This document shows, one piece after another, positions 1 to 9,832 of a stretch of 64,000 bases of DNA. The notes beneath the pieces were generated by a model. It made no database searches, was not told the DNA's origin, and saw only the letters and a program-made list of their open reading frames with translations. The stretch comes from Bacteroidota bacterium. Its GTDB lineage: Bacteria > Bacteroidota > Bacteroidia > 2-12-FULL-35-15. The stretch is from the NCBI GenBank assembly GCA_947479085.1, contig CANJYB010000001.1, positions 62,001-126,000 of the forward strand. The letters run 5' to 3'. A program made the translations under genes and the position numbers. How positions within the stretch are numbered: position 1 is the first letter of the stretch; the number at the start of each line of letters is the position of its first letter.

Positions 1-767
1 TTATTCCCTTCAAGCATTATCATGTGGTTGTTGTCAACCTTTCGAATGGTGTCAATTATATTATCATATAAATTAACTAAATCAGGCCACCACCAAATAT
101 TTGGTTCGTTTAATAAATCGTAAGCGGCAACAATTCCTCTGTTTTGATATCTGTTGGCAATTGCCTTCCAGAGTTGTATGGTTCTGTTCTTATTCAAGGG
201 TGAGTTCCATAAATCAACAGAATCCGGGTCCGCTATAAAATGTGTTGCCTGCCCACCCGGTGCAGCATGCATATCTAAAACCGCATAAACATTGTAATCT
301 TCGCACCATTTCAAAGCACTGTCAAGAATTGCCCATCCTTCAGGTTTGTAAACAAATGGATTTGCATCGTCTTCTAACAAATTATGATTAAACGGAATGC
401 GGACAACGTTATAACATTCATTTGAAATTCGTTGAATGTCTGCTCGAGTAATATAGTTTTTGTAAACAGAGTCTCTGAAATTGTTAAATGCTACAGGGCC
501 AATAACTGATGTCATTTTATTGGTAATATCTTTTTCAGAAATTAGTCCACCACCCCACATCAATCCTTCCCACATCAACCATGAACCAATGTTTACTCCA
601 TCTAAATTGATGGCATTGTTTTGTCCATTATGTATTTCTTGTCCGTTGCGATGAACGAAAGAAGTATTGTCCCAAATAGCTTGTGCTTGTATGTTATTTG
701 CTAAAATTAAAAATCCAAATACTTTAAATAGATTTCTTGTCGGGCGGAAAATTTGTCTTTTTACCAT
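1..767 (-). CDS. Glycoside hydrolase family 5 (cellulase-like) secreted protein, C-terminus cut by window edge
   Basis: Open minus-strand frame running off base 1 (absent from ORF track). Translation begins MVKRQIFRPTRNLFKVFGFLILANNIQAQ (signal peptide) and contains LDMHAAPGGQ, YDLLNEPNIWWWPDLVNLYDNIIDTIRKVDNNHM and LEGN, typical of GH5 with the NEP acid/base motif. Confidence 0.85.
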   Translation of the reverse strand, partial: MVKRQIFRPTRNLFKVFGFLILANNIQAQAIWDNTSFVHRNGQEIHNGQNNAINLDGVNIGSWLMWEGLMWGGGLISEKDITNKMTSVIGPVAFNNFRDSVYKNYITRADIQRISNECYNVVRIPFNHNLLEDDANPFVYKPEGWAILDSALKWCEDYNVYAVLDMHAAPGGQATHFIADPDSVDLWNSPLNKNRTIQLWKAIANRYQNRGIVAAYDLLNEPNIWWWPDLVNLYDNIIDTIRKVDNNHMIMLEGN

Positions 768-1179
768 TGTTTGTTTTATTGTCTGTTGTCTTTAAAGGTT
801 GCCGGTAACATATAAATATATGAAGCTTTAAAAATACTAATTAATTCATTATTAGTATACCTTAAAAATATACGGAGTTTTGTGTAAAGATAAATGAAGT
901 TTTTAAAAGTTCAATATGAACCTTAATTCGTTTTAAAGGAACAATTATAAGCTTTCATTATTTTCTTAGAAGTTAACCAACCTTTCCTAATCCTTAAATA
1001 GTAAATTCTCCAAGCCCCCCAAAAAAACCTCCATTCCTTCCTCCCATTTGATTCAATCTTCCAAAACCAAGTGATGACTTTATGGGGGTGTTTTGTGGTC
1101 GTATAAATTTTTCTGCATTGCTATTTGGTATTTCGGGAAAATGTCCTAACTTTGTGAGAGCTAATGTATGGCATGGTGG

Positions 1180-1536
1180 AAAGTGAACAAATAAAACTGG
1201 AAACCGAACAAAAAAAGGTAGTTGTCGTGACATTGTTATGCCACGTATTGGAACTAAAAGGCGAATACTTGGCAGAGAAATGGCAAGACTTTTCCAAACT
1301 AGGACATGTCGTGCCCAAGTTTGGAAAATGCATGGCGTAGTTTAGAAAAGTAATGGAATAGTTAGGGCAATACTTAGCATATAGAAGGTAAGTATTGGAA
1401 CAGATAAGGTACTACTTACCATAAATGGTGGAATACATGACATAATGATGGCATGTATTGCCATAAAGGTGCGAAGTAGTAGCATAGTTGAGCCGCGTAT
1501 TGGCATATAAATGGCGAGTAGTGGCATTAAAGTGGC
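1180..1536. repeat. Degenerate 21-bp tandem repeat array (array 1), about 17 units, core like GTATTGGCATAAAaaGGC
   Basis: Aligned by eye: ..AATACTTAGCATATAGAAGGT|AAGTATTGGAACAGATAAGGT|ACTACTTACCATAAATGGTGG|AATACATGACATAATGATGGC|ATGTATTGCCATAAAGGTGCG|AAGTAGTAGCATAGTTGAGCC|GCGTATTGGCATATAAATGGC|GAGTAGTGGCATTAAAGTGGC; each 21 nt. Confidence 0.8.
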
Positions 1537-1637
1537 AAGGAAAGAAGGGGTTTTTGAGAGGCAAATAAGTTTATAAGGATGAACGGAATGAACCAATTAT
1601 AAATCAATACTAACACTTAACCAATACCTATATTACC

Positions 1638-2390
1638 ATGAACTACAAAAAGCAATTTTTATCCATCCATCTTGAAGGGGAACAATGGAACCCCTTCATT
1701 ATTCAGCACAATCAGCAAAGCAGGTTTATTATCCTTACAGTAGGGATGATGTATTATAAAGGCAAGCTGGGCTTTACTACTAAAACTCCCGATAGCGATT
1801 TCTATTTTGATTCCGAGGCAATAGCCAGGGCGCTTCGGGCAAATGTTGGTGACTACTATGACCCCCAGTTTGAGGAGTTGGATGACCTGGATGATGCCAA
1901 TCAAAAGTTTTATGATTACATGAAAAAAGTAGATAACAAAGTGCTGGGGGCCGTAGCGGGAAAAAACGCACAGAAACAGGCAGTGAAAGATATACTGGAC
2001 ACTGCCTTGGCTTATGTAAACAAGTTGGCAAGGAATGATAAAGAAAATTCGGCAGAGATAGTAACAGGGGCTAAATTTCAGTTGGTTAAAACCCGCTCCG
2101 GTGGAGGAAAAAAGGCATTGAAGGTTAAAAAAGGAAAAGGCACCGGAAAATTAGACCTTTTTGCAATAGCTGTAAAAATAGATGCAAAATATGTTAGGGC
2201 TACTTATTATTTTCAATACAGTACGGACGATAAAAAAACATGGCAGGATGTGGGAGTGGGCAGTCATTCCTCCAGACAAACGGCCAACAATATGCAGATA
2301 GGAGTAAAAACGTATTTCCGCGTTCGTAGTAATTCGGTAAAAGGAGGTCTTACTCCCTGGCAATATTCGGAAGCGGTGTATCCTGAATAA
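1638..2390 (+). CDS. Hypothetical protein (250 aa), C-terminal Fn3-like segment; start uncertain
   Basis: Long ORF; C-term YFQYSTDDKKTWQDVGVGSHSSRQTANNMQIGVKTYFRVRSNSVKGGLTPWQYSEAVYP resembles Fn3-type strands. Confidence 0.65.
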   Translation: MNYKKQFLSIHLEGEQWNPFIIQHNQQSRFIILTVGMMYYKGKLGFTTKTPDSDFYFDSEAIARALRANVGDYYDPQFEELDDLDDANQKFYDYMKKVDNKVLGAVAGKNAQKQAVKDILDTALAYVNKLARNDKENSAEIVTGAKFQLVKTRSGGGKKALKVKKGKGTGKLDLFAIAVKIDAKYVRATYYFQYSTDDKKTWQDVGVGSHSSRQTANNMQIGVKTYFRVRSNSVKGGLTPWQYSEAVYPE

Positions 2391-2403
2391 TAAATAAGGG
2401 TTT

Positions 2404-2515
2404 CGTTATTGCAAGGAACTAAACGTCATTGCAATGAACGAAACGTCATTGCGAGGTACGAAGCAATCTCTTAAAACACAACAGTATCGTCATTGCGAGG
2501 TACGAAGCAATCTCC
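2404..2515. repeat. Dispersed GTCATTGCGAGGnACGAAGCAATC-type repeats (two full, two partial copies)
   Basis: CGTCATTGCGAGGTACGAAGCAATCTC at 2444 and 2488; shorter CGTTATTGCAAGGAACTAAA (2404) and CGTCATTGCAATGAACGAAA (2424) at 20-bp spacing. Confidence 0.85.
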
Positions 2516-2825
2516 TAACAACACTTGTTTGCGACTTCTTTTTCTTTGCTCATTTTTGGGTTTAAAAAGAACAAATGAAATTTAATTTCTGTTTTTGAAA
2601 AAGGGCAATGAACAATTTGTTTGGAAAGGAACATTGCAAATATACCTGGTGAGAAATAATTTTTTCCGGTTAAATTTTTTCCTTGTTTATACCAATAAAG
2701 TAGGTACATTGCATTCGTTAATAGCATAAACAAATTAAAAACAGAACATAAATAAAATGCGGGCGCCCTTATAACAGTCGCTATTAAAGAAAAACTTAAC
2801 CTTACCTATTACTATTTTCAGAATA

Positions 2826-2859
2826 AGTCCTTTGTGAATATAACGCAAAGGACTTTTTT
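2826..2859 (+). terminator. Rho-independent-like hairpin
   Basis: AGTCCTTTG-N11-CAAAGGACT followed by a T run. Confidence 0.6.
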
Positions 2860-2914
2860 ATTTATATAACTTAATACAACAAACTAAAATAAACAAATAA
2901 AAACTAAAACCAAA

Positions 2915-4534
2915 ATGAACAAACAATTAATTATCGTCAGTCTTTTAACCTTTATAGGTTTAACTAATTTAGTAAATGCACAAACTCCCGTCTGGCAATG
3001 GGCAAAAAGTGCGGGCGGTGTATCAGCAAGTGATGTGAGTAATGCGGTGGCGGTAGATGCAGGGGGCAACAGTTATGTTACCGGTACTTTTGCAAGTGCA
3101 AGTATTACTTTTGGCAGCACCACTTTAGCCAATACTGGAGGCTACGAAGTATTTGTGGTAAAATATAATTCGGCCGGAACAGTGGTATGGGCAAAAGCGG
3201 GAGGAGGCAGTACACTGGATATAGGCCTCAGCATAGCTGTAGATGCAAGCGGAAACTGCTATGTGTCGGGCAGTTTCAGAGGCACCACCATTACTTTTGG
3301 AAATTTTACAGTTACCAATGCAGGAGGTGATGATGTATTTATAGTAAAGTATGATGCAACGGGTAATGAAGTTTGGGCAAAAAGTGCAGGCGGTACTTCG
3401 GATGATTATGGCTATGGCATATCGGTGGATGCGAACGGAAATAGTTATATAACCGGGCGTTTTGATAGCTCTGTTATTTCTTTTGGCACCACAACTTTAA
3501 GTAATGCAGGAATGTTTGTGGTAAAATACAATACAAGCGGAAATGTGGTTTGGGCAAGAGAAGGGTCAGGTGTTTCTGACGGGCGCGGCATAGCGGTGGA
3601 CGGTGCCGGCAATAGTTATGTTACCGGTTTTTTTGAAGGACCAACGCTTACTTTAGGAAGTAACACGTTTAACAATACAGGAAATGGCAAGGACGTTTTT
3701 ATAGTAAAATATAATACAAGTGGTTCAATCATTTGGGCAAAAACCGCAGGAGGAAATTCTTCTGATTATGGAATGAGTATAGCCATTGATGGAAGCGGAA
3801 ACAGTTACATTGCGGGTTATTTTGATAGCCCTAACCTTACCTTTGGCAGTACGGTAATGTATGCAGACGGCCTGGATATGTTTGTTGCAAAATACAGTAG
3901 CAATGGCAACCCTCTTTGGGCACACTTTGCAGGAGGTGCGGCCAGCGAATATGGTTTGGGAATAGGGGCAGATGCAAATGGCAATTCTTATGTTACCGGT
4001 TATTTTGAAAGTACAAGCATCACCTTTGGAACTACTGTACTAACCAATGCAGGATACAGCGATATTTTTACGGTAAAATACGATGCAGCCGGTAATGTAG
4101 GCTGGGCCACATCTGTGGGTGGAAATCTTATGGATACAGGAAACGGAATAGCAACAGAATCAAACGGGACAAGTTATATTACAGGTTCATTTTTTAATTC
4201 GGCTACTTTTGGCAGTACCATATTATATGCCAATGGTGATGATATGTATATTGCCAAACTTGCTTCTGTAGCAGGAATAGAAGAAACGGGAGGTAATGAA
4301 TATTTTTCTATCGCACCTAATCCTTTCACTTATCAAACTATAATTAGTTTTAAAAAGGAACAAAAAAATACCGCAATAAAGATAACCGACCTTCTGGGAA
4401 AAGAAGTAAAAACGCAAACTTGCAATGGAAAGCAGTGCATTATAGAAAGAGGAGAAATGAGTAAAGGGATTTATTTTGTTCAGTTAGTGGATGAAAAACA
4501 AAACCAGATAAATGAAAAAGTGGTGATACAATAA
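2915..4534 (+). CDS. SBBP-repeat beta-propeller protein with T9SS type A sorting domain
   Basis: Signal peptide MNKQLIIVSLLTFIGLTNLVNAQ; repeated DVFIVKYdaaGnvvWAKsaGG / GNSYVTGyF units; C-terminal APNPF..GKEVKTQ..GIYFVQL..EKVVIQ. Confidence 0.85.
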   Translation: MNKQLIIVSLLTFIGLTNLVNAQTPVWQWAKSAGGVSASDVSNAVAVDAGGNSYVTGTFASASITFGSTTLANTGGYEVFVVKYNSAGTVVWAKAGGGSTLDIGLSIAVDASGNCYVSGSFRGTTITFGNFTVTNAGGDDVFIVKYDATGNEVWAKSAGGTSDDYGYGISVDANGNSYITGRFDSSVISFGTTTLSNAGMFVVKYNTSGNVVWAREGSGVSDGRGIAVDGAGNSYVTGFFEGPTLTLGSNTFNNTGNGKDVFIVKYNTSGSIIWAKTAGGNSSDYGMSIAIDGSGNSYIAGYFDSPNLTFGSTVMYADGLDMFVAKYSSNGNPLWAHFAGGAASEYGLGIGADANGNSYVTGYFESTSITFGTTVLTNAGYSDIFTVKYDAAGNVGWATSVGGNLMDTGNGIATESNGTSYITGSFFNSATFGSTILYANGDDMYIAKLASVAGIEETGGNEYFSIAPNPFTYQTIISFKKEQKNTAIKITDLLGKEVKTQTCNGKQCIIERGEMSKGIYFVQLVDEKQNQINEKVVIQ

Positions 4535-4573
4535 GTATTGCTTATTGCGAATTTTAAGAATTATAAATTTGAT

Positions 4574-4609
4574 AAATCCTGCTCTTAATAAGAGCAGGAT
4601 TTTTTTTTA
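4574..4609 (+). terminator. Rho-independent terminator
   Basis: AAATCCTGCTCTTA / TAAGAGCAGGATTT plus T9. Confidence 0.85.
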
Positions 4610-4717
4610 CAAAAGTTGAATTTAATTTCAAAAACGGAAAATACCAAAACTATTTTATTCATTTTTTGTTTACCATTTAGTAATAAAAAGTCGTCCGTTT
4701 TTTAAATGGATAATTTT

Positions 4718-4725
4718 TATCTTTG
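4718..4725 (+). promoter_or_regulatory. Bacteroidetes -7 box (TATCTTTG)
   Basis: Matches TAnnTTTG, about 40 bp upstream of the 4762 start. Confidence 0.5.
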
Positions 4726-4761
4726 TTTCTTCACTAATTTTGAAAGAAAGGAACTTTATTT

Positions 4762-7188
4762 ATGAAAAAACTACTTTGCTTTTTTGCAGTTGCTACCACT
4801 TTGTATGCCTGTCTTCCACCATCCACACCTTATCCTAATGCGAATCCAACTACTGTGGTTGCACAGGCACAAACGCTTTCGGACAGTTTGCAATCGTATA
4901 TTTATAAATGGACACAGGGCTTGGTTCCTGATGCTATTCCTGATAGTTTAATTCCGGAAGGCATTACCGACTCAAGAAATTTTTATTTAAAGAATGCAGA
5001 TTCAACAACAGGTTTTGAAACCTGGGCGGTTCGCTATGCAAAACCTATCAATCGCGATTCATTGTTAGGCGGAATACCTGACCCAAAAGTTACTTATCTT
5101 TTCCTTGGCACTGCCCTTGCGCCTTTCGGAAGCAAGTTAGTTATAGAAGGAGAATTTCCGCATTGCCGTTTTTTCTCTATACAGGTTACACCACCATTAA
5201 ATGGTAAAGAATATTATGCACAGCGACAATTTGGAACAGCCGAAGTAGGTTGGGCAGATGTGGACATAGAGCCAAACATAGGAAGTACCAATCCTTTCAG
5301 GGTGGGTGCCAACAGAAATGCAATCAACAGAAGCTATAAAGTGGAAGTGGATTTAACCACTGGTGACCCGGTAACACTGAATGATACAGCTTTTCAATAT
5401 CCCTACAAAGGAAATACCAATAACAGAAAAGGAGCAATGATGGTGTATCAGGGGCCGCTCGGACATCAGTCAGTTCTTGGTACTGCATTACCTGCTAATC
5501 AGCAGGGCGATTGGAACCTGGGAGCAGTCTGGATTCGTATTTACGAACCCGATGATAATGTGAATAGATTAGGCGGTGTGCCATTGCCCAAAGCCTATTT
5601 TCAATTACCTACCGGAGAAAAATATTTTGTTGGTTCTGATTTTTCAACATTGCAACGAAGGGCAGATACTACCATTGCCAACAGGGTTACCACTCCGGGA
5701 AATCAAAACGGATACGGACCTGCTCAGGGTTGGTATAAATCATGGGGCATTACTCGAAGTATGTTAAATGGTGTTTGTATATCTAATAATTGGAATCGCC
5801 CTGATAGTGGTGCAAGAGTGAGAACCATAGACCTTGGCTGGACGGGCAGAGGAGAGTTTCAGCCGGCACCGGGTAATTATGAACCACACGCTACTACTAA
5901 TAATTATGCAACGTATCTTGGCAGAACAGTTTCCATTCCTCCGGGAATGGTGGCAGTATTAACAGGTAAACTTCCAACATTTCCTGCAACAAGAAATGGA
6001 GAACCTACAATGACACCAGCCGAAGTTCGCTATTGGAGCATCATCGGGCTGGACACCGACCCGCTTTCGCCAATGCCTGCTACTACCATTCATGCTATAA
6101 GTGATGATGATGTGACGATTGATGCAAACAGAAATTATGTAATCTGTTATTCAAGAGATACGGAACGACCCACCAATGCTTATGCTGCCAATGGTGTAAG
6201 CTGGGTAAACTATGGAACACAAAGTGATGTTGGTTTGTTGATGCGTTGGGTTAATATACTACCTGAGTGGACCTTCCCTTACGACCCGCACGAAGGCAAC
6301 CTGGATTTTTCTCATTCCGATTGGTCAGGTACTTTATATGATAGTACTTTATTAGGAATCAACTGGCGTAATGGTTTTATGCAATGCTATCTGCCAAGAG
6401 TACATTATATGACCAAGGCGCAGTTTGAAGCAATAGGTACAAACATCAATGCGGAGAATGTCCCGGTATGGGTGGATAGTAGTTATACCAATCCGGGAGC
6501 AGCGCAATCAAGGTTTTCAACGGTTACTGTTTCATCGGTTGCCGATACTGCAGCAGTAAATGCAGGAGCAAATTTAATAGATGGCAATATGAGTTCCTGC
6601 TGGAGCAGTTTGTGGGGAGTGCCGCTTTGCAATGCAGTTATTGATTTGGGAAGTGTGAAAAAAATATCAGCAGTAAAATTAAACTGGGATTGGATTTTCT
6701 TTGGAAAAGATTATACCATCCAGGTGTCGAACGATAATATATCCTACACCACTATTGCTACTTCTGTGAATGGAAATGGAGCAGTAGATTTATTTAGCTA
6801 TCTGCAAAACGTAAGCGGACGATATGTAAAATTGGATTTGACAAATTACAATGTGGGTTATTATCGTTTAGGAGAATTTGAGGTATTTACTTCTGATTGT
6901 AATTGTGGAAGCAATGTAACGGTTGGAATGAATGAAACACAAAAGGAGAATAATTTTGAACTCAATCTCTATCCAAACCCTGCAACCGAATTTATAACAA
7001 TTAAAACAAACCTTGCAGAAAAAACAACGCTTCAAATTTATGACTTGCAGGGAAAGTTATGGATGGATAAAATTATTTCAACAGGCATAACAACAATTGC
7101 TACGAGTCAACTGCCCGTTGGGACTTATATTGCTAATGTAACTGACAACAAAAGGAGAATAACTAAAAGGTTTGTAAAAATAAAATAG
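4762..7188 (+). CDS. Secreted lipoprotein-like protein with F5/8 type C (discoidin) domain and T9SS sorting domain
   Basis: Signal MKKLLCFFAVATTLYAC (lipobox-like); discoidin-like NLIDGNMSSCWSS...AVIDLGSVKKISAVKLNWDW...YTIQVSNDNISYTTIA...GRYVKLDLT; C-term LYPNPATEFITIKT...RFVKIK. Confidence 0.75.
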   Translation: MKKLLCFFAVATTLYACLPPSTPYPNANPTTVVAQAQTLSDSLQSYIYKWTQGLVPDAIPDSLIPEGITDSRNFYLKNADSTTGFETWAVRYAKPINRDSLLGGIPDPKVTYLFLGTALAPFGSKLVIEGEFPHCRFFSIQVTPPLNGKEYYAQRQFGTAEVGWADVDIEPNIGSTNPFRVGANRNAINRSYKVEVDLTTGDPVTLNDTAFQYPYKGNTNNRKGAMMVYQGPLGHQSVLGTALPANQQGDWNLGAVWIRIYEPDDNVNRLGGVPLPKAYFQLPTGEKYFVGSDFSTLQRRADTTIANRVTTPGNQNGYGPAQGWYKSWGITRSMLNGVCISNNWNRPDSGARVRTIDLGWTGRGEFQPAPGNYEPHATTNNYATYLGRTVSIPPGMVAVLTGKLPTFPATRNGEPTMTPAEVRYWSIIGLDTDPLSPMPATTIHAISDDDVTIDANRNYVICYSRDTERPTNAYAANGVSWVNYGTQSDVGLLMRWVNILPEWTFPYDPHEGNLDFSHSDWSGTLYDSTLLGINWRNGFMQCYLPRVHYMTKAQFEAIGTNINAENVPVWVDSSYTNPGAAQSRFSTVTVSSVADTAAVNAGANLIDGNMSSCWSSLWGVPLCNAVIDLGSVKKISAVKLNWDWIFFGKDYTIQVSNDNISYTTIATSVNGNGAVDLFSYLQNVSGRYVKLDLTNYNVGYYRLGEFEVFTSDCNCGSNVTVGMNETQKENNFELNLYPNPATEFITIKTNLAEKTTLQIYDLQGKLWMDKIISTGITTIATSQLPVGTYIANVTDNKRRITKRFVKIK

Positions 7189-7234
7189 AAACGTGGTGGA
7201 ACCGCCACGCTTAAAGGGGAATTTAAACAGCAGT

Positions 7235-9790
7235 ATGAAATTTTTTTTATTAATCACAACATCATTACTTTTTACATCAACCATTTATTCTCAAACAAGT
7301 TTACCAATTATGGAAAGTTTGTTTGGAGCAACCACAACAAATGCTGCTGCCGGAAACACCGGACTGACAGTAGGCGTGAGCAAATACGGAGAGGTGGTAA
7401 ATCTTAAATGGCCATTTTCAAGTTATTACGACCATTTAGATTACAAGAGTTTAGAGCCTGTGCCTTTTGGCTGGCAGCTTGAAAACTACAACCGTTTGCA
7501 TAATGCAGAACCACTCAAAGGTTCGTTTGCAGGTATAGAATATAAAATTGGAGGAATAACAACAACTACCTGGCTTCGCGATTCTACCTGGACACAAAAG
7601 CAATATTATCTGACAGATGTAAGTCCTGTAATTGTTACGGAGTATTCCAATACTACTTTGCAACTGCAGGTAAAGAGTATTGATTTTGTTCCTTATAATC
7701 AGGATGCCTTTATTAGAAAATTTGTTATTCAATGGGCAGATACCAACCTGATACAAAATGCGAAAATTATTTTTTCAACTTCAATGGCACCTTGTAATAA
7801 AAATTCAACATTCAATCCGAAAGAAGATTGGCAGGCAGACCAAAATAATGGCTTTGCTAATGCCTATCATTCTATCAAGGGAGAATTTGTTTCCTTTATT
7901 CCAAACCCAGGGGCAGCCAATGCATCATTGATTCCTACCATATTTGCATCACAATCATACATCAATAACTTTGTTGATAATCTCAACACTACATTTCCAT
8001 CGCTTACTACCAGCTACAATCCCACAGCTTTGTTAACTACTAAAGATATTTATGTAATACTGGGAGCCAACCGAATGCCCATTGGTCACGGTATGTTGAG
8101 CGATTATGGCTTTCCTCAAACAATGCCTGCTAACATTACTCCTAATCTGCAATCTATATCTAATAATGCTGCTCAACTTTACTGCATTTATAAAATAAAC
8201 TTAACCAACAATAATTTTAAAGATTCCATCAATTATCAGTTTTCGTTTGGTCCTACTTATCAATTAGCACAAAATTTATATGATTCCGTTTTAACAGCAA
8301 ACCACACAACACTATTAAACAATACACTTAACTATTGGAATAATAAACTATCAACTGCAACACTGCCAAACACAGGCGATGCAGCTATGCAAAAAACATT
8401 GAAACGAATGATTGTAAATGCACTTATATCTACCAATAGAGGTGTAGGCGGACTTTCCAGTTCGGTTTGTTCAACTCAACCTCCCTATACCCAGGCGTGG
8501 ACAAGAGATAATGCAATGACTTCATATATGCTCAATTGTGCAGGGTACACCAATGAAGCAGAAAAAGCTGCCACTTTTTTTGCCAACAATCAACGGCAAA
8601 ACTATGGAGACGATTGTCATTATCCCGCCAACAACGAATGTTATGCAAGCACCTGGGCACAATGTTATTATGCTGATGGACGACCAAGCTGGGAATATGA
8701 TTTTGAAATTGATGAATCAGGTTGGGGTGTCTGGATGTTGCAACAACAAAGTATGTTTCTTTCAGGAATTGCAAAAACAAATTATTTGAATTCGGTTTAT
8801 ACACAAATAAAAAACGGAGCAAACTTTCTGAAAAACTTTAGAGATGCAACCAATTTCCTTCAGCTTACGGCAAGAGAAGATGATGTGTTGTGGCAAAGCC
8901 AAAGTATTTATGGAGCAGCTACCACTTTGATGGGTTTGAAATCGGCAGTTGCAGCAGCCACTTATTTAAACGACACAGCAAGCGTAATTGCTGCCTGGCA
9001 AAATAGAATAACCGAATTGGAGACAGCCATACAAACCGTTAAATGGGGTTTGCAGGGAAATCAATACGATGTTCCTGCTTACAATAGTTTTGGACCATAC
9101 TCTGCTTTAATATGGCCTGCTTTGTATAAAGATACATTGAACGCACAACTACTTTCGCACGCTGACAGCTTGAACAGTCAGATTATTCCATACTTTACAA
9201 AATCCAATGCTTCAATGAACAGAGAATGGTGGTATGTTGGAAAAACACTAACATCATTATCATACTTATGGAGAAGCAATCCCACCAAACGACCTATTGT
9301 AGAAAATTATTTAAGAACTGTTTTAAAATATGTTCCAACCGAAGGAACATTAAGCTATGGAGAAACAGTGATGATTAGAGATTTGGACAGTGCAGGAACA
9401 ACAGTAAGAAAATATGATAACCGTGTAGGACAACCAATGAACTTTCCGGCAGCTTGCTTTTATGTTGCAGCCGAAATGCTCTACGGACAAAATCACGATT
9501 TGTATAACAATCTTACAGTAGGAATTAAAGAATATCAGAATGAAGATTCTTTTGTAATATATCCTAACCCAACAAGTGGGCAGTTTACAATTTTACTTCC
9601 AACAGACAACGCTGAAATTGTTGTAACAGACATTGTAGGACAACAACTATTAAAAACCTGCCTGCCGGACAGGCAGGCACAAGCAACACAGAAGGAAACA
9701 AACTTGCAACTTGACAACAACGGAATTTACATAGTTTACATTACAACAAAGCAAGGAACAACAACACGAAAGCTCGTTGTAAACCGCTAA
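7235..9790 (+). CDS. GH15/six-hairpin glycosidase-like secreted protein with T9SS sorting domain
   Basis: The track ORF begins at a GTG (7193) inside a hairpin; MKFFLLITTSLLFTSTIYSQ at 7235 is a proper signal peptide. YTQAWTRDNAMTSYML, DFEIDESGWGVWML and ALIWPALY suggest a (alpha/alpha)6 glycosidase. C-term IYPNPTSGQFTI...RKLVVNR. Confidence 0.65.
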   Translation: MKFFLLITTSLLFTSTIYSQTSLPIMESLFGATTTNAAAGNTGLTVGVSKYGEVVNLKWPFSSYYDHLDYKSLEPVPFGWQLENYNRLHNAEPLKGSFAGIEYKIGGITTTTWLRDSTWTQKQYYLTDVSPVIVTEYSNTTLQLQVKSIDFVPYNQDAFIRKFVIQWADTNLIQNAKIIFSTSMAPCNKNSTFNPKEDWQADQNNGFANAYHSIKGEFVSFIPNPGAANASLIPTIFASQSYINNFVDNLNTTFPSLTTSYNPTALLTTKDIYVILGANRMPIGHGMLSDYGFPQTMPANITPNLQSISNNAAQLYCIYKINLTNNNFKDSINYQFSFGPTYQLAQNLYDSVLTANHTTLLNNTLNYWNNKLSTATLPNTGDAAMQKTLKRMIVNALISTNRGVGGLSSSVCSTQPPYTQAWTRDNAMTSYMLNCAGYTNEAEKAATFFANNQRQNYGDDCHYPANNECYASTWAQCYYADGRPSWEYDFEIDESGWGVWMLQQQSMFLSGIAKTNYLNSVYTQIKNGANFLKNFRDATNFLQLTAREDDVLWQSQSIYGAATTLMGLKSAVAAATYLNDTASVIAAWQNRITELETAIQTVKWGLQGNQYDVPAYNSFGPYSALIWPALYKDTLNAQLLSHADSLNSQIIPYFTKSNASMNREWWYVGKTLTSLSYLWRSNPTKRPIVENYLRTVLKYVPTEGTLSYGETVMIRDLDSAGTTVRKYDNRVGQPMNFPAACFYVAAEMLYGQNHDLYNNLTVGIKEYQNEDSFVIYPNPTSGQFTILLPTDNAEIVVTDIVGQQLLKTCLPDRQAQATQKETNLQLDNNGIYIVYITTKQGTTTRKLVVNR
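9657..9677. repeat. Intragenic palindrome CCTGCCTG-CCGGA-CAGGCAGG
   Basis: 8-bp perfect inverted repeat in the T9SS domain codons, encoding ..CLPDRQA... Confidence 0.85.
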
Positions 9791-9832
9791 GAGAAAAATT
9801 ATTATTCAATAAAGAATTAGGTAATTTTTGGG

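Noticed and set aside
1121-1596. Minus-strand ORFs over array 1
   Set aside because: Open frames follow the 21-bp lattice; amino-acid composition is not protein-like.
7193-7234. Track start of the 865-aa ORF (GTG)
   Set aside because: Start lies in hairpin CGTGGTGGAACCGCCACG; a proper signal peptide begins at 7235.
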